NCBI RefSeq assembly: GCF_003336875.1
Contig: NZ_QGNJ01000001.1
Span: forward strand, 496,001 to 560,000
DNA length: 64,000 nucleotides
Source: Oleisolibacter albus
GTDB taxonomy: Bacteria > Pseudomonadota > Alphaproteobacteria > Azospirillales > Azospirillaceae
Reading direction: 5' to 3'
How positions within the stretch are numbered: position 1 is the first letter of the stretch; every line of letters starts with the position of its first letter. The notes beneath the pieces are model-generated. The model had not been told where the DNA came from. It saw only the letters and a program-made list of their open reading frames with translations, and searched no databases. The position numbers and the translations under genes were made by a program. Shown here one piece after another: positions 16,253 through 24,957 of this stretch.

Positions 16253-16435
16253 ATGCCCAGACCGCAGCCCGTGCCGCCGAAGGAACGCCCGTTCCCCAAT
16301 GAAGACCTGCCCGGTCAGGGACTGCCCGGCGGCCTGCCGGACAATCCGGACCTGCCCGGCACAGGCATCCCCACCGAGCCGGCCCATCCGGCCGATCCCG
16401 GCTATCCCACGCCGAGCAGGCCGCTGCCGATGTAG
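16253..16435 (+). CDS. Proline-rich microprotein
   Basis: 60 residues, about one quarter proline: MPRPQPVPPKERPFPNED, then repeated GxP/DxP turns, ending PGYPTPSRPLPM. There is no signal peptide and no known domain. The ATG has a strong ribosome-binding site (CAGGAGAG, about 8 bases upstream), which is the main argument that it is expressed. A second proline-rich small frame with the same PYPTP turn occurs at 20973. Its 3' end overlaps the end of the convergent MarR-type gene by 34 bases. Function unknown. Confidence 0.5.
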   Translation: MPRPQPVPPKERPFPNEDLPGQGLPGGLPDNPDLPGTGIPTEPAHPADPGYPTPSRPLPM

Positions 16436-16848
16436 GGGGCCGGGGACCGGGCTTCCGCCTGCCTGTCGGCCACCCGCTCAAGCTCGGCCATGAACTCCCG
16501 GCCCGGCCGGGTCAGGGAGACCAGCTTGTTGCGCCGGTCCAGCGGGTCCTCCCGCCAGGTCAGCAGATCATGGCCCGGCATCCCCTTGTGCCCCGTCCGG
16601 GACATCACGGCCACCGTGCGGCTGACCGAGGATTTCACCACCCCCACCCGGCAGGCGATGTCCTTCATGCCGATCTCGCCCGCCTCGGCCACCGTCAGCA
16701 GGATGGCCATGGCCACCGCACCGATCTCCGGGTCCAGGCTGCGGAAATGCGCCACCACCCGTCCCGCCAGCTTCACCACGCCCGTCTGCATCCCTGCCCC
16801 GCTCACCTGCGCCCCGCTCAGCTGCACGCCGCCAGATCCGTTTTGCAT
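16402..16848 (-). CDS. MarR-type winged-helix transcriptional regulator
   Basis: About 148 residues from the ATG at 16848 (a start at 16866 is also open). The winged-helix part is visible: AILLTVAEAGEIGMKDIACR, VGVVKSSVSRTVAVMSR (recognition helix), then the wing with DLLTWREDPLDRRNKLVSLT and GREFMAELERVA, as in MarR regulators where the DxRxK/R wing contacts DNA. The ligand and targets are unknown. It stands alone; the next gene upstream on the same strand (TIGR02588) ends 134 bases away across a region with an 11-C run. Confidence 0.72.
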   Translation of the reverse strand: MQNGSGGVQLSGAQVSGAGMQTGVVKLAGRVVAHFRSLDPEIGAVAMAILLTVAEAGEIGMKDIACRVGVVKSSVSRTVAVMSRTGHKGMPGHDLLTWREDPLDRRNKLVSLTRPGREFMAELERVADRQAEARSPAPYIGSGLLGVG

Positions 16849-16948
16849 CCGGAACGATCGCCGCACATCCCCTGTCAGGACGCGAGTCTAGCCACAGATC
16901 CCCACGGGCCGGGTGTGAGATTCAGCGGGCGAAGGATGCCCCCGCGAT

Positions 16949-16959
16949 CCCCCCCCCCC
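16949..16959. repeat. Homopolymer run of 11 C
   Basis: Run of 11 cytosines in the gap between the MarR-type gene start and the TIGR02588 gene stop. Runs of this length are prone to slippage and to sequencing error. Located about 100 bases upstream of the regulator start on the minus strand. Confidence 0.8.
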
Positions 16960-16981
16960 GTGATGATTTGCAGGCCGGGAC

Positions 16982-17395
16982 CTACGGCTCGGCATAGCCT
17001 TCCGCCAGCACGCGCAGGTCGCAGCAGGTGGGATCATGCTGGAAGATCAGGCCGATCCGGCGGCTGGACGCGGCCGGCAGATAGTCCAGTGTCACCGCCG
17101 ATTCCTCCACCAGCGTCCCGGCCTGCTCCAGCCGCCCGCGGATCTCGACCGCCGCGGCGGTGCTGCCGCCGCTGTTGCGGACCTCGACTCCGATCAGCCA
17201 GCCACTGCCCCGCGGCCGGGCGCTGCGCACGTCCGCGACGATATCCGGCGGCGTGGTCCGTTCGCCCACGGCCTGCCAACCGAGATAGCCAAGGCTGGAA
17301 AGCACCAGCGCCGCGCCCAGCAGCGACACCGCCCATTCCAGCGGCGGCACCCCCTCCTCGCCCCCATGCCGGCGTTGTCCGCCGCCCTGTCCCAT
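16982..17395 (-). CDS. TIGR02588-family membrane-anchored protein
   Basis: 137 residues: one N-terminal helix (LEWAVSLLGAALVLSSLGYLG), then a small beta-sandwich-like domain (VEVRNSGGSTAAAVEIRGRL, VTLDYLPAASSRRIGLIF). This matches the TIGR02588 family, which in many proteobacteria is encoded next to a TIGR02587 integral membrane protein, as here (16 bases downstream of it). The domain looks like an extracytoplasmic Ig-like fold. Function unknown. Confidence 0.75.
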   Translation of the reverse strand: MGQGGGQRRHGGEEGVPPLEWAVSLLGAALVLSSLGYLGWQAVGERTTPPDIVADVRSARPRGSGWLIGVEVRNSGGSTAAAVEIRGRLEQAGTLVEESAVTLDYLPAASSRRIGLIFQHDPTCCDLRVLAEGYAEP

Positions 17396-17411
17396 CGAAG
17401 CGTCCTTTCCG

Positions 17412-18260
17412 CTACAGGATCAGCCGGGCCGTGGCCGCGCCGATGGCGCTGGCGAAGCCCAGCACCACCGTGGTCTGCATCACCTCCGCCGGCCCCAGCC
17501 CGTCCGTCCGTCCGAAGGTCCACAGCACATAGAGGCTGACCAGCAGGGCGATGGCATAGCCGACCACGGTGAAACGGAAGAAGATTCCGGCCAGAGACGC
17601 ATGCTCGGGCGGGGATTCCTGGCCGGCGAAATCCAGGGTGTAGACGAAGGCGTGCATCAGCAGCAGCGACACCAGAGCCAGGGCCAGGGCCTGGAGCGAC
17701 GACATCTGGAACGCGATCAGCAGCATTTCCTCGGTCGGGGCCACGTTGAAGGCCACGAACAGCGCCCCCACCGTCATGAAGAACAATTCGATGGCATAAG
17801 GATCACCCCGCGGGGTCCGCGGCCCGGCGCTGCCGGGGCGGGTGTCGCCGGGACCGCCGTCGAGGTTGAGCTGGGTGCGTGACAGCACGGCCCCGATGCT
17901 GGCCGGAACCGCCTGCAATGCCACCTTGCCCAGCATCTCCGCCAGGGTCTGCTCCGGCGCCAGCACCCCGAACAGCCAGAGGAACAGGGCGCTGGACAGG
18001 AACCCGACGGCATAGGCGGTCAGCGCATCCTGGACAGCATCGGTCCAACGCTCCGTCTCGCGCAGCCCGGCGAAGTAGGACAGCCCGACCAGCAGGGGGA
18101 AGACCGCCAGCAGGAACAGGGCCAGACGCAGCCGGTCGGCAGAAAAGCCCAGCCACCACATCTCCATGGTCATCAGCATGGGCATGGAGAAGATCAGGGC
18201 GCCGCCGAAGGCCCGGCCCAGCACCACGGCATAGTCACGGTTGCTGATCCGGGCCGCCAT
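17412..18260 (-). CDS. TIGR02587-family integral membrane protein
   Basis: About 282 residues with some six to eight hydrophobic helices; the N-terminal GRAFGGALIFSMPMLMTMEMWW is the family hallmark, and FNVAPTEEMLLIAFQM is a conserved central loop. ATG 18260 is chosen over 18326 because GGAGG lies 10 bases upstream. It is followed by the TIGR02588 gene with a 16-base gap, so the two form an operon and probably a complex. No function is assigned to this pair in the literature that I know of. Confidence 0.78.
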   Translation of the reverse strand: MAARISNRDYAVVLGRAFGGALIFSMPMLMTMEMWWLGFSADRLRLALFLLAVFPLLVGLSYFAGLRETERWTDAVQDALTAYAVGFLSSALFLWLFGVLAPEQTLAEMLGKVALQAVPASIGAVLSRTQLNLDGGPGDTRPGSAGPRTPRGDPYAIELFFMTVGALFVAFNVAPTEEMLLIAFQMSSLQALALALVSLLLMHAFVYTLDFAGQESPPEHASLAGIFFRFTVVGYAIALLVSLYVLWTFGRTDGLGPAEVMQTTVVLGFASAIGAATARLIL

Positions 18261-18359
18261 CACCGCCCCCCCTCCAGCCGCACGGTCCAGCGGCCCCTTG
18301 TTGCCCGTGCCCACGGGAACGGACACGGCGGGAAGACGGTTCCGCGACGGATGCGCGGT

Positions 18360-19955
18360 TCAGCCTGGCTGTAGCGCCAGGATCACCCCTTCGCCCGGCT
18401 CCAGGTCCAGCCGGCCGGACAGGGCAGCGCCGACGGCATGGCCGCCGCTGGAAAGCAGCACCCGCCCCGGTACCGCCAGGGGCAGCACGCCGGCATCGCC
18501 GCCGAGATTGAGCACCACCAGCAGCCGCCGGTCACCATGATGGCGCTCATAGGCCAGCACCTGCCCCCCGGCCGGCACCGCCACATAGCTGCCCAGGCTC
18601 AACGCCGGCTCCATCCGCCGCAGGGCGATGAGGCGGCGATAGAGCTGCAGCAGGGAGTCCGGCTCCTCGCGCTGGCGGGCCACGGTGGGTCCGGCCCCGT
18701 CGGCGCCCAGCGGCAGCCAGGGTGTGGCGCCGGGCGGGCAGAATCCGGCATTGGCACTGCCGTCCCAGGGCATGGGCGTGCGCACCGGATCGCGGCCCAG
18801 TCCCAGGCCCGGCACATTCTTTTCGTAAGGGTCCCGCACCCGCTCCGGCGGGATCGGCACGTCGGTCATGCCGATCTCATCCCCGTAATAGAGCGTGGGC
18901 GTGCCCCGCAGGGTCAGCAGCAGCAGGGCTGCAACCCGCGCCTGCCGCGGCCCGACCCGGCTGGCGATGCGGCTGCGGTCATGGTTGCCCAGCACCCAGT
19001 TGGGCCAGCCGCCGGGCGGCAGCGCCGCCTCGTAGCGGTCGATCAGCCCGGCGATCAGGCGGGCGTCCCAGGGGGCGTCGATCAGCTGGAAATTGAAGGG
19101 CAGATGCGCCCCCTGCAGGTTGGCGCCGTAATAACGCACCAGCCGCTCGGGCGGCAGCCAGATCTCACCGATCAGCACGCGGGCGGGATAGGCGTCCATC
19201 ACCGCCCGCAGGCCGGCCACGACCTCATGCACCTCCGGCCGGTCGGCGGAGAATTCCGGGATCAGCCGGCCGGCCGGCGCCCCGCCCGGCCCGGCACCGG
19301 GGTTCTCCGGGTTGTCGCGGAACTGGTCGTCCTTGATCAGATGCCACATGACATCGACGCGGAAGCCGTCCACCCCCTTGTCCAGCCAGAAGCGCATGGC
19401 GTCGTGCATGGCGGCGCGGACCGCCGGATTGCGCCAGTTCAGGTCCGGCTGTTCCGGCAGGAAGGCGTGGTAATAATACTGACCGCTGGCCTCATCGAAC
19501 TGCCAGGCGCTGCCGCCGAATTCCGACAGCCAGTTGTTGGGCGGCCCGCCCTCGGGGGCCGGATCGCGCCAGATGTACCAGTCGCGCCTGGGGCTGTGGC
19601 GGGAGGCGCGGCTTTCGCGGAACCAGGGGTGCTGGTCGCTGCTGTGGTTGGGCACCAGATCCAGGATCAGCTTCAGTCCGCGCGCATGGACCTCCCGCAG
19701 CAGCCGGTCGAAGGCGTCCATGTCGCCGAAAATCGGATCGATGCCGCAATAATCGGCGATGTCGTAGCCGAAATCCTTCATCGGCGAGGGAAAGACTGGG
19801 CTGATCCACAGCGCGTCCACCCCCATCCAGACCAGATGGTCCAGGCGGCGGCGGATGCCGTCGAGATCGCCGATACCATCCCCGTCGCTGTCCTGGAAGC
19901 TGCGGGGATAGACCTGGTACACCAGTCCGCGCTGCCACCATTCGGCCTCGGCCAT
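18360..19955 (-). CDS. GH13 alpha-glucosidase / oligo-1,6-glucosidase-type enzyme
   Basis: 531 residues, cytoplasmic. Starts with WWQRGLVYQVYPRSFQDSD typical of GH13 subfamilies 23/31. Catalytic regions: LDLVPNHSSDQHPWF (region I), GVDGFRVDVMWH (nucleophile Asp), RVLIGEIWLPP (acid/base Glu) and WVLGNHDRSR (stabilising Asp). The enzyme should hydrolyse short alpha-glucosides. A good ribosome-binding site (GGAGGGATCGC) precedes ATG 19955. The frame remains open far upstream to 21089 but that is GC-driven. The neighbour upstream (TauE permease) is unrelated; no sugar transporter is nearby. Confidence 0.92.
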   Translation of the reverse strand: MAEAEWWQRGLVYQVYPRSFQDSDGDGIGDLDGIRRRLDHLVWMGVDALWISPVFPSPMKDFGYDIADYCGIDPIFGDMDAFDRLLREVHARGLKLILDLVPNHSSDQHPWFRESRASRHSPRRDWYIWRDPAPEGGPPNNWLSEFGGSAWQFDEASGQYYYHAFLPEQPDLNWRNPAVRAAMHDAMRFWLDKGVDGFRVDVMWHLIKDDQFRDNPENPGAGPGGAPAGRLIPEFSADRPEVHEVVAGLRAVMDAYPARVLIGEIWLPPERLVRYYGANLQGAHLPFNFQLIDAPWDARLIAGLIDRYEAALPPGGWPNWVLGNHDRSRIASRVGPRQARVAALLLLTLRGTPTLYYGDEIGMTDVPIPPERVRDPYEKNVPGLGLGRDPVRTPMPWDGSANAGFCPPGATPWLPLGADGAGPTVARQREEPDSLLQLYRRLIALRRMEPALSLGSYVAVPAGGQVLAYERHHGDRRLLVVLNLGGDAGVLPLAVPGRVLLSSGGHAVGAALSGRLDLEPGEGVILALQPG

Positions 19956-20044
19956 GCGATCCCTCCATCGGTGTGAGCATCCCCGGCGGCAACCGCACGC
20001 CGCCGCCGCGGTTCCACCCTGCCGGCCCGCCCGATGCCGACGGC

Positions 20045-20803
20045 TCAGCCCCCCAGCAGCGGCCCCAGCGACTGTAGCAGATTGCGCAGGCTCAGCAGGA
20101 CGATGACGATGGCGACCAGGATCATCAGCGGACGGTCCGGCAGTCGCTGCGTCACATAGGCGGCGAAGGGCGCCGCCAGCACGCCGCCCAGGATCAGCCC
20201 GGTGATGACCGGCCACAGCTCCAGCCCGATGGTGGCCAGGAAGGTGGCCGACACGGTGGTGGTGACGAAGAACTCGGCCATGTTGGTGGAGCCGATGGCA
20301 TAGCGCGGCACCGTGCCGCCGCCGATCAGGGTGGAGGCCACCAGCGGCCCCCAGCCGCCGCCGCCGACCGCATCCAGGAAGCCGCCGCCCAGACCCAGCA
20401 GACCGACATGGCGGGGCGGTTCCTCCCGCGGCGGCGGCGGGTGCAGGGCCTTCCACAGGATCAGGGCGCCCATGCCCATGAGATAGAGCGAGGCGAAGGG
20501 CCGGATGGCCTCGCCCACCAGATCGGCCAGCACATAGGCGCCCAGGGCGCCGCCGACCATGCCCGGCACCGCCAGCCGCAACACCAGCTTCATCCGCACA
20601 TTGCCCATGCGCCAATGGGCCAGACCCGAAGCGCCGGTGGTGAACATCTCCGCCGCATGCACGCTGGCGCTGGCCGTGGCCGGGGGGATGCCCAGGCTCA
20701 TCATCACGCTGGAGGCGGTGACGCCATAGGCCATGCCGATGGCACCGTCGACCATCTGGGCGGCGAATCCGACGGCGGCAAACAGAAGGATCTGATCGAG
20801 CAT
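20045..20803 (-). CDS. TauE/SafE-family membrane permease
   Basis: 252 residues with about eight hydrophobic segments. The duplicated family motif is visible as MVDGAIGMAYGVTASSVMM at the N-terminus and FLDAVGGGGWGPLVASTLIG in the second half. The family exports or imports sulfite, sulfoacetate and related anions; the substrate here is unknown. ATG 20803. The upstream 170 bases contain no evident riboswitch. Confidence 0.87.
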   Translation of the reverse strand: MLDQILLFAAVGFAAQMVDGAIGMAYGVTASSVMMSLGIPPATASASVHAAEMFTTGASGLAHWRMGNVRMKLVLRLAVPGMVGGALGAYVLADLVGEAIRPFASLYLMGMGALILWKALHPPPPREEPPRHVGLLGLGGGFLDAVGGGGWGPLVASTLIGGGTVPRYAIGSTNMAEFFVTTTVSATFLATIGLELWPVITGLILGGVLAAPFAAYVTQRLPDRPLMILVAIVIVLLSLRNLLQSLGPLLGG

Positions 20804-20972
20804 ACGAACCGGTCGTGGTTGGGGAGGTCTCCACTTTACAGGACGCAGCATTGGCCCGTCTCCCCTTTCGCTCCAGCATCCGCCCCGCGGGCGCCCCGCG
20901 GGCACGGGGGCGCCATGGCTGCGGCCCGGACGCCGGGTTGGAACCAGGGGATTTTTCCGCGGTTGCAGGAGC

Positions 20973-21233
20973 ATGGACGATGCCCCGCCCCGCTCGCTGC
21001 CCCGCCCGCTGCCCCGCCCACTGGCCCACCCCCTGGCCGGCCCCTATCCCACGCCCCCCCTGCCCGAACCGGGCGGTCCGCCGCTGCACGATCCCGACAG
21101 ACCGCCGCCGGTGGAGGAACCGCCGTCCCCGATTCCCCTGCCGCCGCTGGAGCCGCCGCCGCTGCCGGAACGGCTGGCCCGCCGGGGACCCGCTTACGGG
21201 ATGGCCGTGCCGGGACAGATCCGGCCTGGTTAG
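20973..21233 (+). CDS. Proline-rich small protein
   Basis: 86 residues, more than one third proline: MDDAPPRSLPRPLPRPL, HPLAGPYPTPPLPEPGGPP and long PPP-LPPLEPPP stretches. There is no signal peptide or known domain. AGGAG lies immediately before the ATG (short spacing). The AGPYPTPP turn resembles PGYPTPSRP of the microprotein at 16253, so the two may belong to one family. In such GC-rich DNA a proline-rich frame can be a chance product, so confidence is limited. Confidence 0.4.
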   Translation: MDDAPPRSLPRPLPRPLAHPLAGPYPTPPLPEPGGPPLHDPDRPPPVEEPPSPIPLPPLEPPPLPERLARRGPAYGMAVPGQIRPG

Positions 21234-21338
21234 CCCGGTCGGGATCGACCTCCAGGCGGGAACGCCGCCCGGCGCCGCCGGTTGGAGCAGGGCGGCCGCC
21301 GCTCCCGGCGCCGGCGACAGTCCTGCGGAGATCCGTCG

Positions 21339-23138
21339 ATGCGCACCTCCCTGCTGACGGCCACCCTGCCGGTCCTGGCCATCCTGGCCCTGGCAGGGCC
21401 GGCCCAGGCCCAGTCCACGCCGTCCGAGGCCACCTCATCGGAGGCCCCGCCGGCTGAGAGCACACCGGCTCAAGCCCCCCAGCCCGCAGCCACGCCACAG
21501 CCGGGTCAGCCCGCCGCCGGCCCGTCCCTGGACCAGGCACAGGCCGCCCTGGGTGCGGCGCAGTCAGCGCTGCAGCAGGCCCGTGCCGCCGGCGACCGCG
21601 ACCGGGAGGCCAGTGCCCGGGCCGCCATGCAGGACGCCCTGACCCGCATGGGCGCCGCCCTGACCCTGGCGCAGGAGCAGGTCAGAACCGCCTTGACCGC
21701 GGTCCGGGACAACAATGCCGATGTGACGCGACAGGTCGCCCTGCTGGCTGGTCCCGGTGAGGACCCCGGTGAGGACCCCGGTGAGGACAGCGTCGACGCG
21801 GCCGGGACAGCCCCGGACCCAACGGCCGTTGCGGTCGCGCAGCCGCCGGCTCGGGTGGCCGTGGCCCAGCAGCCGGCCCATGTGACCGTGCAGCCCCATG
21901 CGCCCCAGGTGCGGGTCGAACAGCAGAAACCCCAGCTGACGCTGGACCAGCCGGCCCCCCAGATCACGGTGCGGCAGCAGCCGGCCCGCATCACCGTGCG
22001 GCAGTTCCCGCCGGAAATCATCGTCCGCCAGTTCGAGCCGGAGGTGATCGTCCACCAGCGCGAGCCGGAGATCATCATCGAACAGGCCGACCCGGAGGTG
22101 GCGGTACAGCAGCCGGAGCCGCAGGTCGTGGCCGTAGTGCCGCCACCCGCCGTCGCCGTGCAGCAGCAGGACCCGGAGGTCAGCATCAGCCAGGCACCGC
22201 CCATGGTGCGCAGCGAAAGCCCGCCGCCCGCGGTACAGACGGGGGAGCAGACCGGATCGACGCCAGAGGAAACCGCGATACCCGGCCCTGCAACACCCGG
22301 CACTGCGGCACCCGACACCGGGACCCCCGACACCGGGGCCCCCGTGGCGGACCCGCCCCCGGCGGCGGCGGATCGGACATCCCCCGGACAGGCCGCCATC
22401 GACCAGACGGCCAATGCGCCGCCTGACCCGGCACAGACCGGGACCGGTCCGGCGGCGGGCGAACCGATGTCCGACCAGCCGGCAGGCACGCCGGCGGATA
22501 CAGGGGCGGCCACCCGTCCCGACGCGCAGGCCGACGCGGACACGGCCGTGCAGCCACCGCCGGTGACCAGTGCCACCGACGACCAGGACGCGACGGAACC
22601 GGCTCCGGCCCATCCCCCCTCGCTGGATCTGGGCGTAACGCCGGACGAGCAGCCCCCGCCCGCATCCGCCGATCAGCCGGGCCTGCCGCCGGGAGAGACG
22701 CGGACCGTGCCGCCGGCCCGGTCGCCCGACCAGAGCGCCGATGCCGCGGCACCGGCTCCCCAGGTCCAGGGCGCGGTGCAACCCACCGTCGATCCCAGCC
22801 TGCAGGTGGCGGCCCTTCCGCCGTCCCCCGGCCAGGACGCGCCCGACCGGGACGCGATGGAGCAGACTGGCATCGCTCCCGATACGGCGCCTTACCGTGT
22901 GCCCCTGCGCGGGCTGGTGGGCCGGATCGTGCTGTCCGGCACGGGCGACCCGGTCGGGCGGGTCGAGGATGTGCTGATGGCGCCGGAGCGGCCAGGCACG
23001 GTTTCCGCCTTCCTGGTGCGGCTGGACGCGGCGGGCCGGTTGCAGCGCGTGGCCTATGGCGATGTCCGTATCGACCGGACGACCCTGACGGTGCCGCAGC
23101 CGTTCCCGTCCGCCTCCACGGATGGCGCCCCGCGCTAG
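21339..23138 (+). CDS. Exported PRC-barrel protein with beta-strand repeat and proline-rich linker
   Basis: 599 residues. A signal peptide (MRTSLLTATLPVLAILALA...AQA) is followed by a helical region (residues about 60-135), a GEDP triplet repeat, then from about 165 to 290 a run of near 10-residue repeats of the form P-x-[IV]-x-[VI]-x-Q, for example PQITVRQQPARITVRQFPPE. A long Pro/Ala/Asp-rich disordered linker follows, and a C-terminal PRC-barrel (about 535-590: LVGRIVLSGTGDPVGRVEDV). The repeat probably forms a beta-solenoid or extended sheet. GGAG lies 8 bases before the ATG. The next gene has a shorter version of the same layout. Function unknown; probably periplasmic or envelope-associated. 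Confidence 0.8.
   Translation: MRTSLLTATLPVLAILALAGPAQAQSTPSEATSSEAPPAESTPAQAPQPAATPQPGQPAAGPSLDQAQAALGAAQSALQQARAAGDRDREASARAAMQDALTRMGAALTLAQEQVRTALTAVRDNNADVTRQVALLAGPGEDPGEDPGEDSVDAAGTAPDPTAVAVAQPPARVAVAQQPAHVTVQPHAPQVRVEQQKPQLTLDQPAPQITVRQQPARITVRQFPPEIIVRQFEPEVIVHQREPEIIIEQADPEVAVQQPEPQVVAVVPPPAVAVQQQDPEVSISQAPPMVRSESPPPAVQTGEQTGSTPEETAIPGPATPGTAAPDTGTPDTGAPVADPPPAAADRTSPGQAAIDQTANAPPDPAQTGTGPAAGEPMSDQPAGTPADTGAATRPDAQADADTAVQPPPVTSATDDQDATEPAPAHPPSLDLGVTPDEQPPPASADQPGLPPGETRTVPPARSPDQSADAAAPAPQVQGAVQPTVDPSLQVAALPPSPGQDAPDRDAMEQTGIAPDTAPYRVPLRGLVGRIVLSGTGDPVGRVEDVLMAPERPGTVSAFLVRLDAAGRLQRVAYGDVRIDRTTLTVPQPFPSASTDGAPR
21751..21788 (+). repeat. 12-base tandem repeat within the PRC-barrel gene
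   Basis: Three copies of GGTGAGGACCCC-like units encoding GEDP-GEDP-GEDS, just before the beta-strand repeat region of the PRC-barrel protein. Near-identical at DNA level, so the copy number may vary between strains. Confidence 0.75.
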
Positions 23139-23230
23139 CGCCCGTCCGCACCGCCCATGCGCCAGTGCCGGTGCCGGCAACCCGGCGGCAAGCCGGCTGG
23201 AAGACCGATTCTCCGATGGAAGGAACCGTC

Positions 23231-23824
23231 ATGCGCCTGCCGCTCCCGTTTCTGGCCGCCCTGGTGCTGCCTCCCCTGGTTTCGCTTCCTGTGTCGGCCC
23301 AGGATCACCCCCAACCCCCGGCATCGCAGCAGACTCCGGGGCAGGCCCAACGCCTGGACCCGGCAACACAGGCCGAGATCAGCATCCGGCGCGCGGAACC
23401 CCGGATCGACGTGCAGGCGGCCGACCCCCAGGTGCAGATCCAGCAGTCCCAGGACAAGCCGTCGATCCGCATCGAACGCCTGACGCGCAAGGAGGCCAGC
23501 CTGCGCGACGCCGGCGTCGCCGACCGCCAGCAGATGGTGGGGCTGGCCGTGGTCGGTCAGGACGGCAACGATGTGGGGGAAGTCCGCGACCTGCTGTTGA
23601 CTGGCGAGCGCATCGACAGCGTGGTGGTGGAGGCCTCTTCCGGCTTCCTCGGCATGAACGAACGCCTGGTGGCCGTGCCGTGGCAGCAGGTGCAGGTGGA
23701 GGGCGACGACAAGCGCCTGCGCCTGCCCCTGACCGATGATGCCATCCGGGAACTGCCGGAATTCCAGTATGAGCAGACCGGGCCACGGCAGGCCCTGGTC
23801 GGTCCCGATGGCGCAAAGCGCTGA
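23231..23824 (+). CDS. Exported PRC-barrel protein with short beta-strand repeat
   Basis: 197 residues: a signal peptide ending near SAQ (residue 24), three to four copies of the repeat also seen in the preceding gene (AEISIRRAEPRIDVQAADPQ and VQIQQSQDKPSIRIER), then a PRC-barrel domain (residues about 105-175: LAVVGQDGNDVGEVRDLLL, ERLVAVPWQQVQVEG). ATG 23231 has AAGGA upstream. It lies 92 bases after the larger PRC-barrel gene on the same strand. The shared repeat plus shared domain suggest the two arose by duplication and act together. Function unknown. Confidence 0.83.
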   Translation: MRLPLPFLAALVLPPLVSLPVSAQDHPQPPASQQTPGQAQRLDPATQAEISIRRAEPRIDVQAADPQVQIQQSQDKPSIRIERLTRKEASLRDAGVADRQQMVGLAVVGQDGNDVGEVRDLLLTGERIDSVVVEASSGFLGMNERLVAVPWQQVQVEGDDKRLRLPLTDDAIRELPEFQYEQTGPRQALVGPDGAKR

Positions 23825-23871
23825 CCGCCGGCCGGCCGGGCCGCCCGGCACCGGCCATCAGGGACGTGGCG

Positions 23872-24957
23872 TCAGGGGGGAACCGGCGTCAGTGACAGCG
23901 TCACCTCGATGGTACGGCCCTGCTCCTGCCGTTCGAGCAATTGTCCGGCCACCTGGGCCACCAGGGCGCGGACCAGCCGCAGGCCCAGGTGCCCGCTTGC
24001 CGCCCGCGTGTCCGCACCGGAACCGCCCGCCGGGGACCGGGTGTCCACACCATCGTCGCTGACCCAGAGCCGCAGCACACCATCGGTCACGACCACCCCG
24101 GACCGGACGACACCGCCGGCCGCCGTTCCATGCAACAGGGCGTTGCTGAGCAGTTCGTTGAGCACCAAACCCAGCGGAACGGCACGATCCACATCCAGCA
24201 TCAGGCCGGGCCGCGCCTGCATGGCGATCCGGCTGCCGGCCGGAACAGCCGAGAGGCCCCGGGGCAGGCGTTCGGCCAGAGTCAGGACGAAGGCGCCGAA
24301 ATCCAGGTCCGCCACCGTCTCTGTCATGTACAGGCCGGTATGGATGTCGGCCAGACAGGCCACACGCTGATAGGTCTGGTCGAACAGGGCCTGCACCGCG
24401 GGATCGGTCAGGCTGAACGCCTGCAACCGCAGCAGGCTGGCCACCAGTTGCAGATTGTTCTTGATACGGTGGTTCAACTCCCGCAGCAGCCGGCGGCGAA
24501 CCTCGGCCGCTTGATGCAGCGCTTGCGCCAGCACGGTTTCCCCGGCCGCAGGCCCGCGCAGCAGATCGTCGATGTCGGTGACGACGCCGAGTACCAGCGG
24601 CAGCGCCCCCCCGTCCGGGGAGGCCGCCGGCAGCAGTTTCTGTTCCTGGATCTGCACCCAGCCCCAGGCCGCCGGTCCGGATCGGCGCCAACGCAGCCGC
24701 ACCGACGGTCCGTCGGCCATGAGCAGGTTGACATCATCCGGATGGATGAGCTGGTCCAGCGGCAACTCGGCCGCGCCGTCGGGACCCAGACCGACAAAAT
24801 GCGTCACGGCGTCGGTCCAGTCGAGCAGGGCCGGACGGTCCGGCCCGCGCAGATAGGCCATGCCCGGAATCCGGCGCAGCAGGTCGGCCGCGGCAGCAGG
24901 AACGGGCGATGCCGATGGCTGCGGTCCGAGGGGCGGACGATGTTCCGAAACGGCCAT
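23872..24957 (-). CDS. HisKA_2-type sensor histidine kinase
   Basis: 361 residues, soluble. The N-terminal about 140 residues look like a PAS domain (LLDWTDAVTHFVGLG, IHPDDVNLLM, LVLGVVTDIDDL). The H-box is LLRELNHRIKNNLQLVASLL near residue 160, the HisKA_2 form, followed by an ATPase domain with LGLVLNELLSNALLHG (N-box) and DDGVDTRSP (G1). Kinases of this group often act in general stress or light signalling in alphaproteobacteria and phosphorylate separate response regulators; none is adjacent. There are no membrane segments. Confidence 0.88.
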   Translation of the reverse strand: MAVSEHRPPLGPQPSASPVPAAAADLLRRIPGMAYLRGPDRPALLDWTDAVTHFVGLGPDGAAELPLDQLIHPDDVNLLMADGPSVRLRWRRSGPAAWGWVQIQEQKLLPAASPDGGALPLVLGVVTDIDDLLRGPAAGETVLAQALHQAAEVRRRLLRELNHRIKNNLQLVASLLRLQAFSLTDPAVQALFDQTYQRVACLADIHTGLYMTETVADLDFGAFVLTLAERLPRGLSAVPAGSRIAMQARPGLMLDVDRAVPLGLVLNELLSNALLHGTAAGGVVRSGVVVTDGVLRLWVSDDGVDTRSPAGGSGADTRAASGHLGLRLVRALVAQVAGQLLERQEQGRTIEVTLSLTPVPP

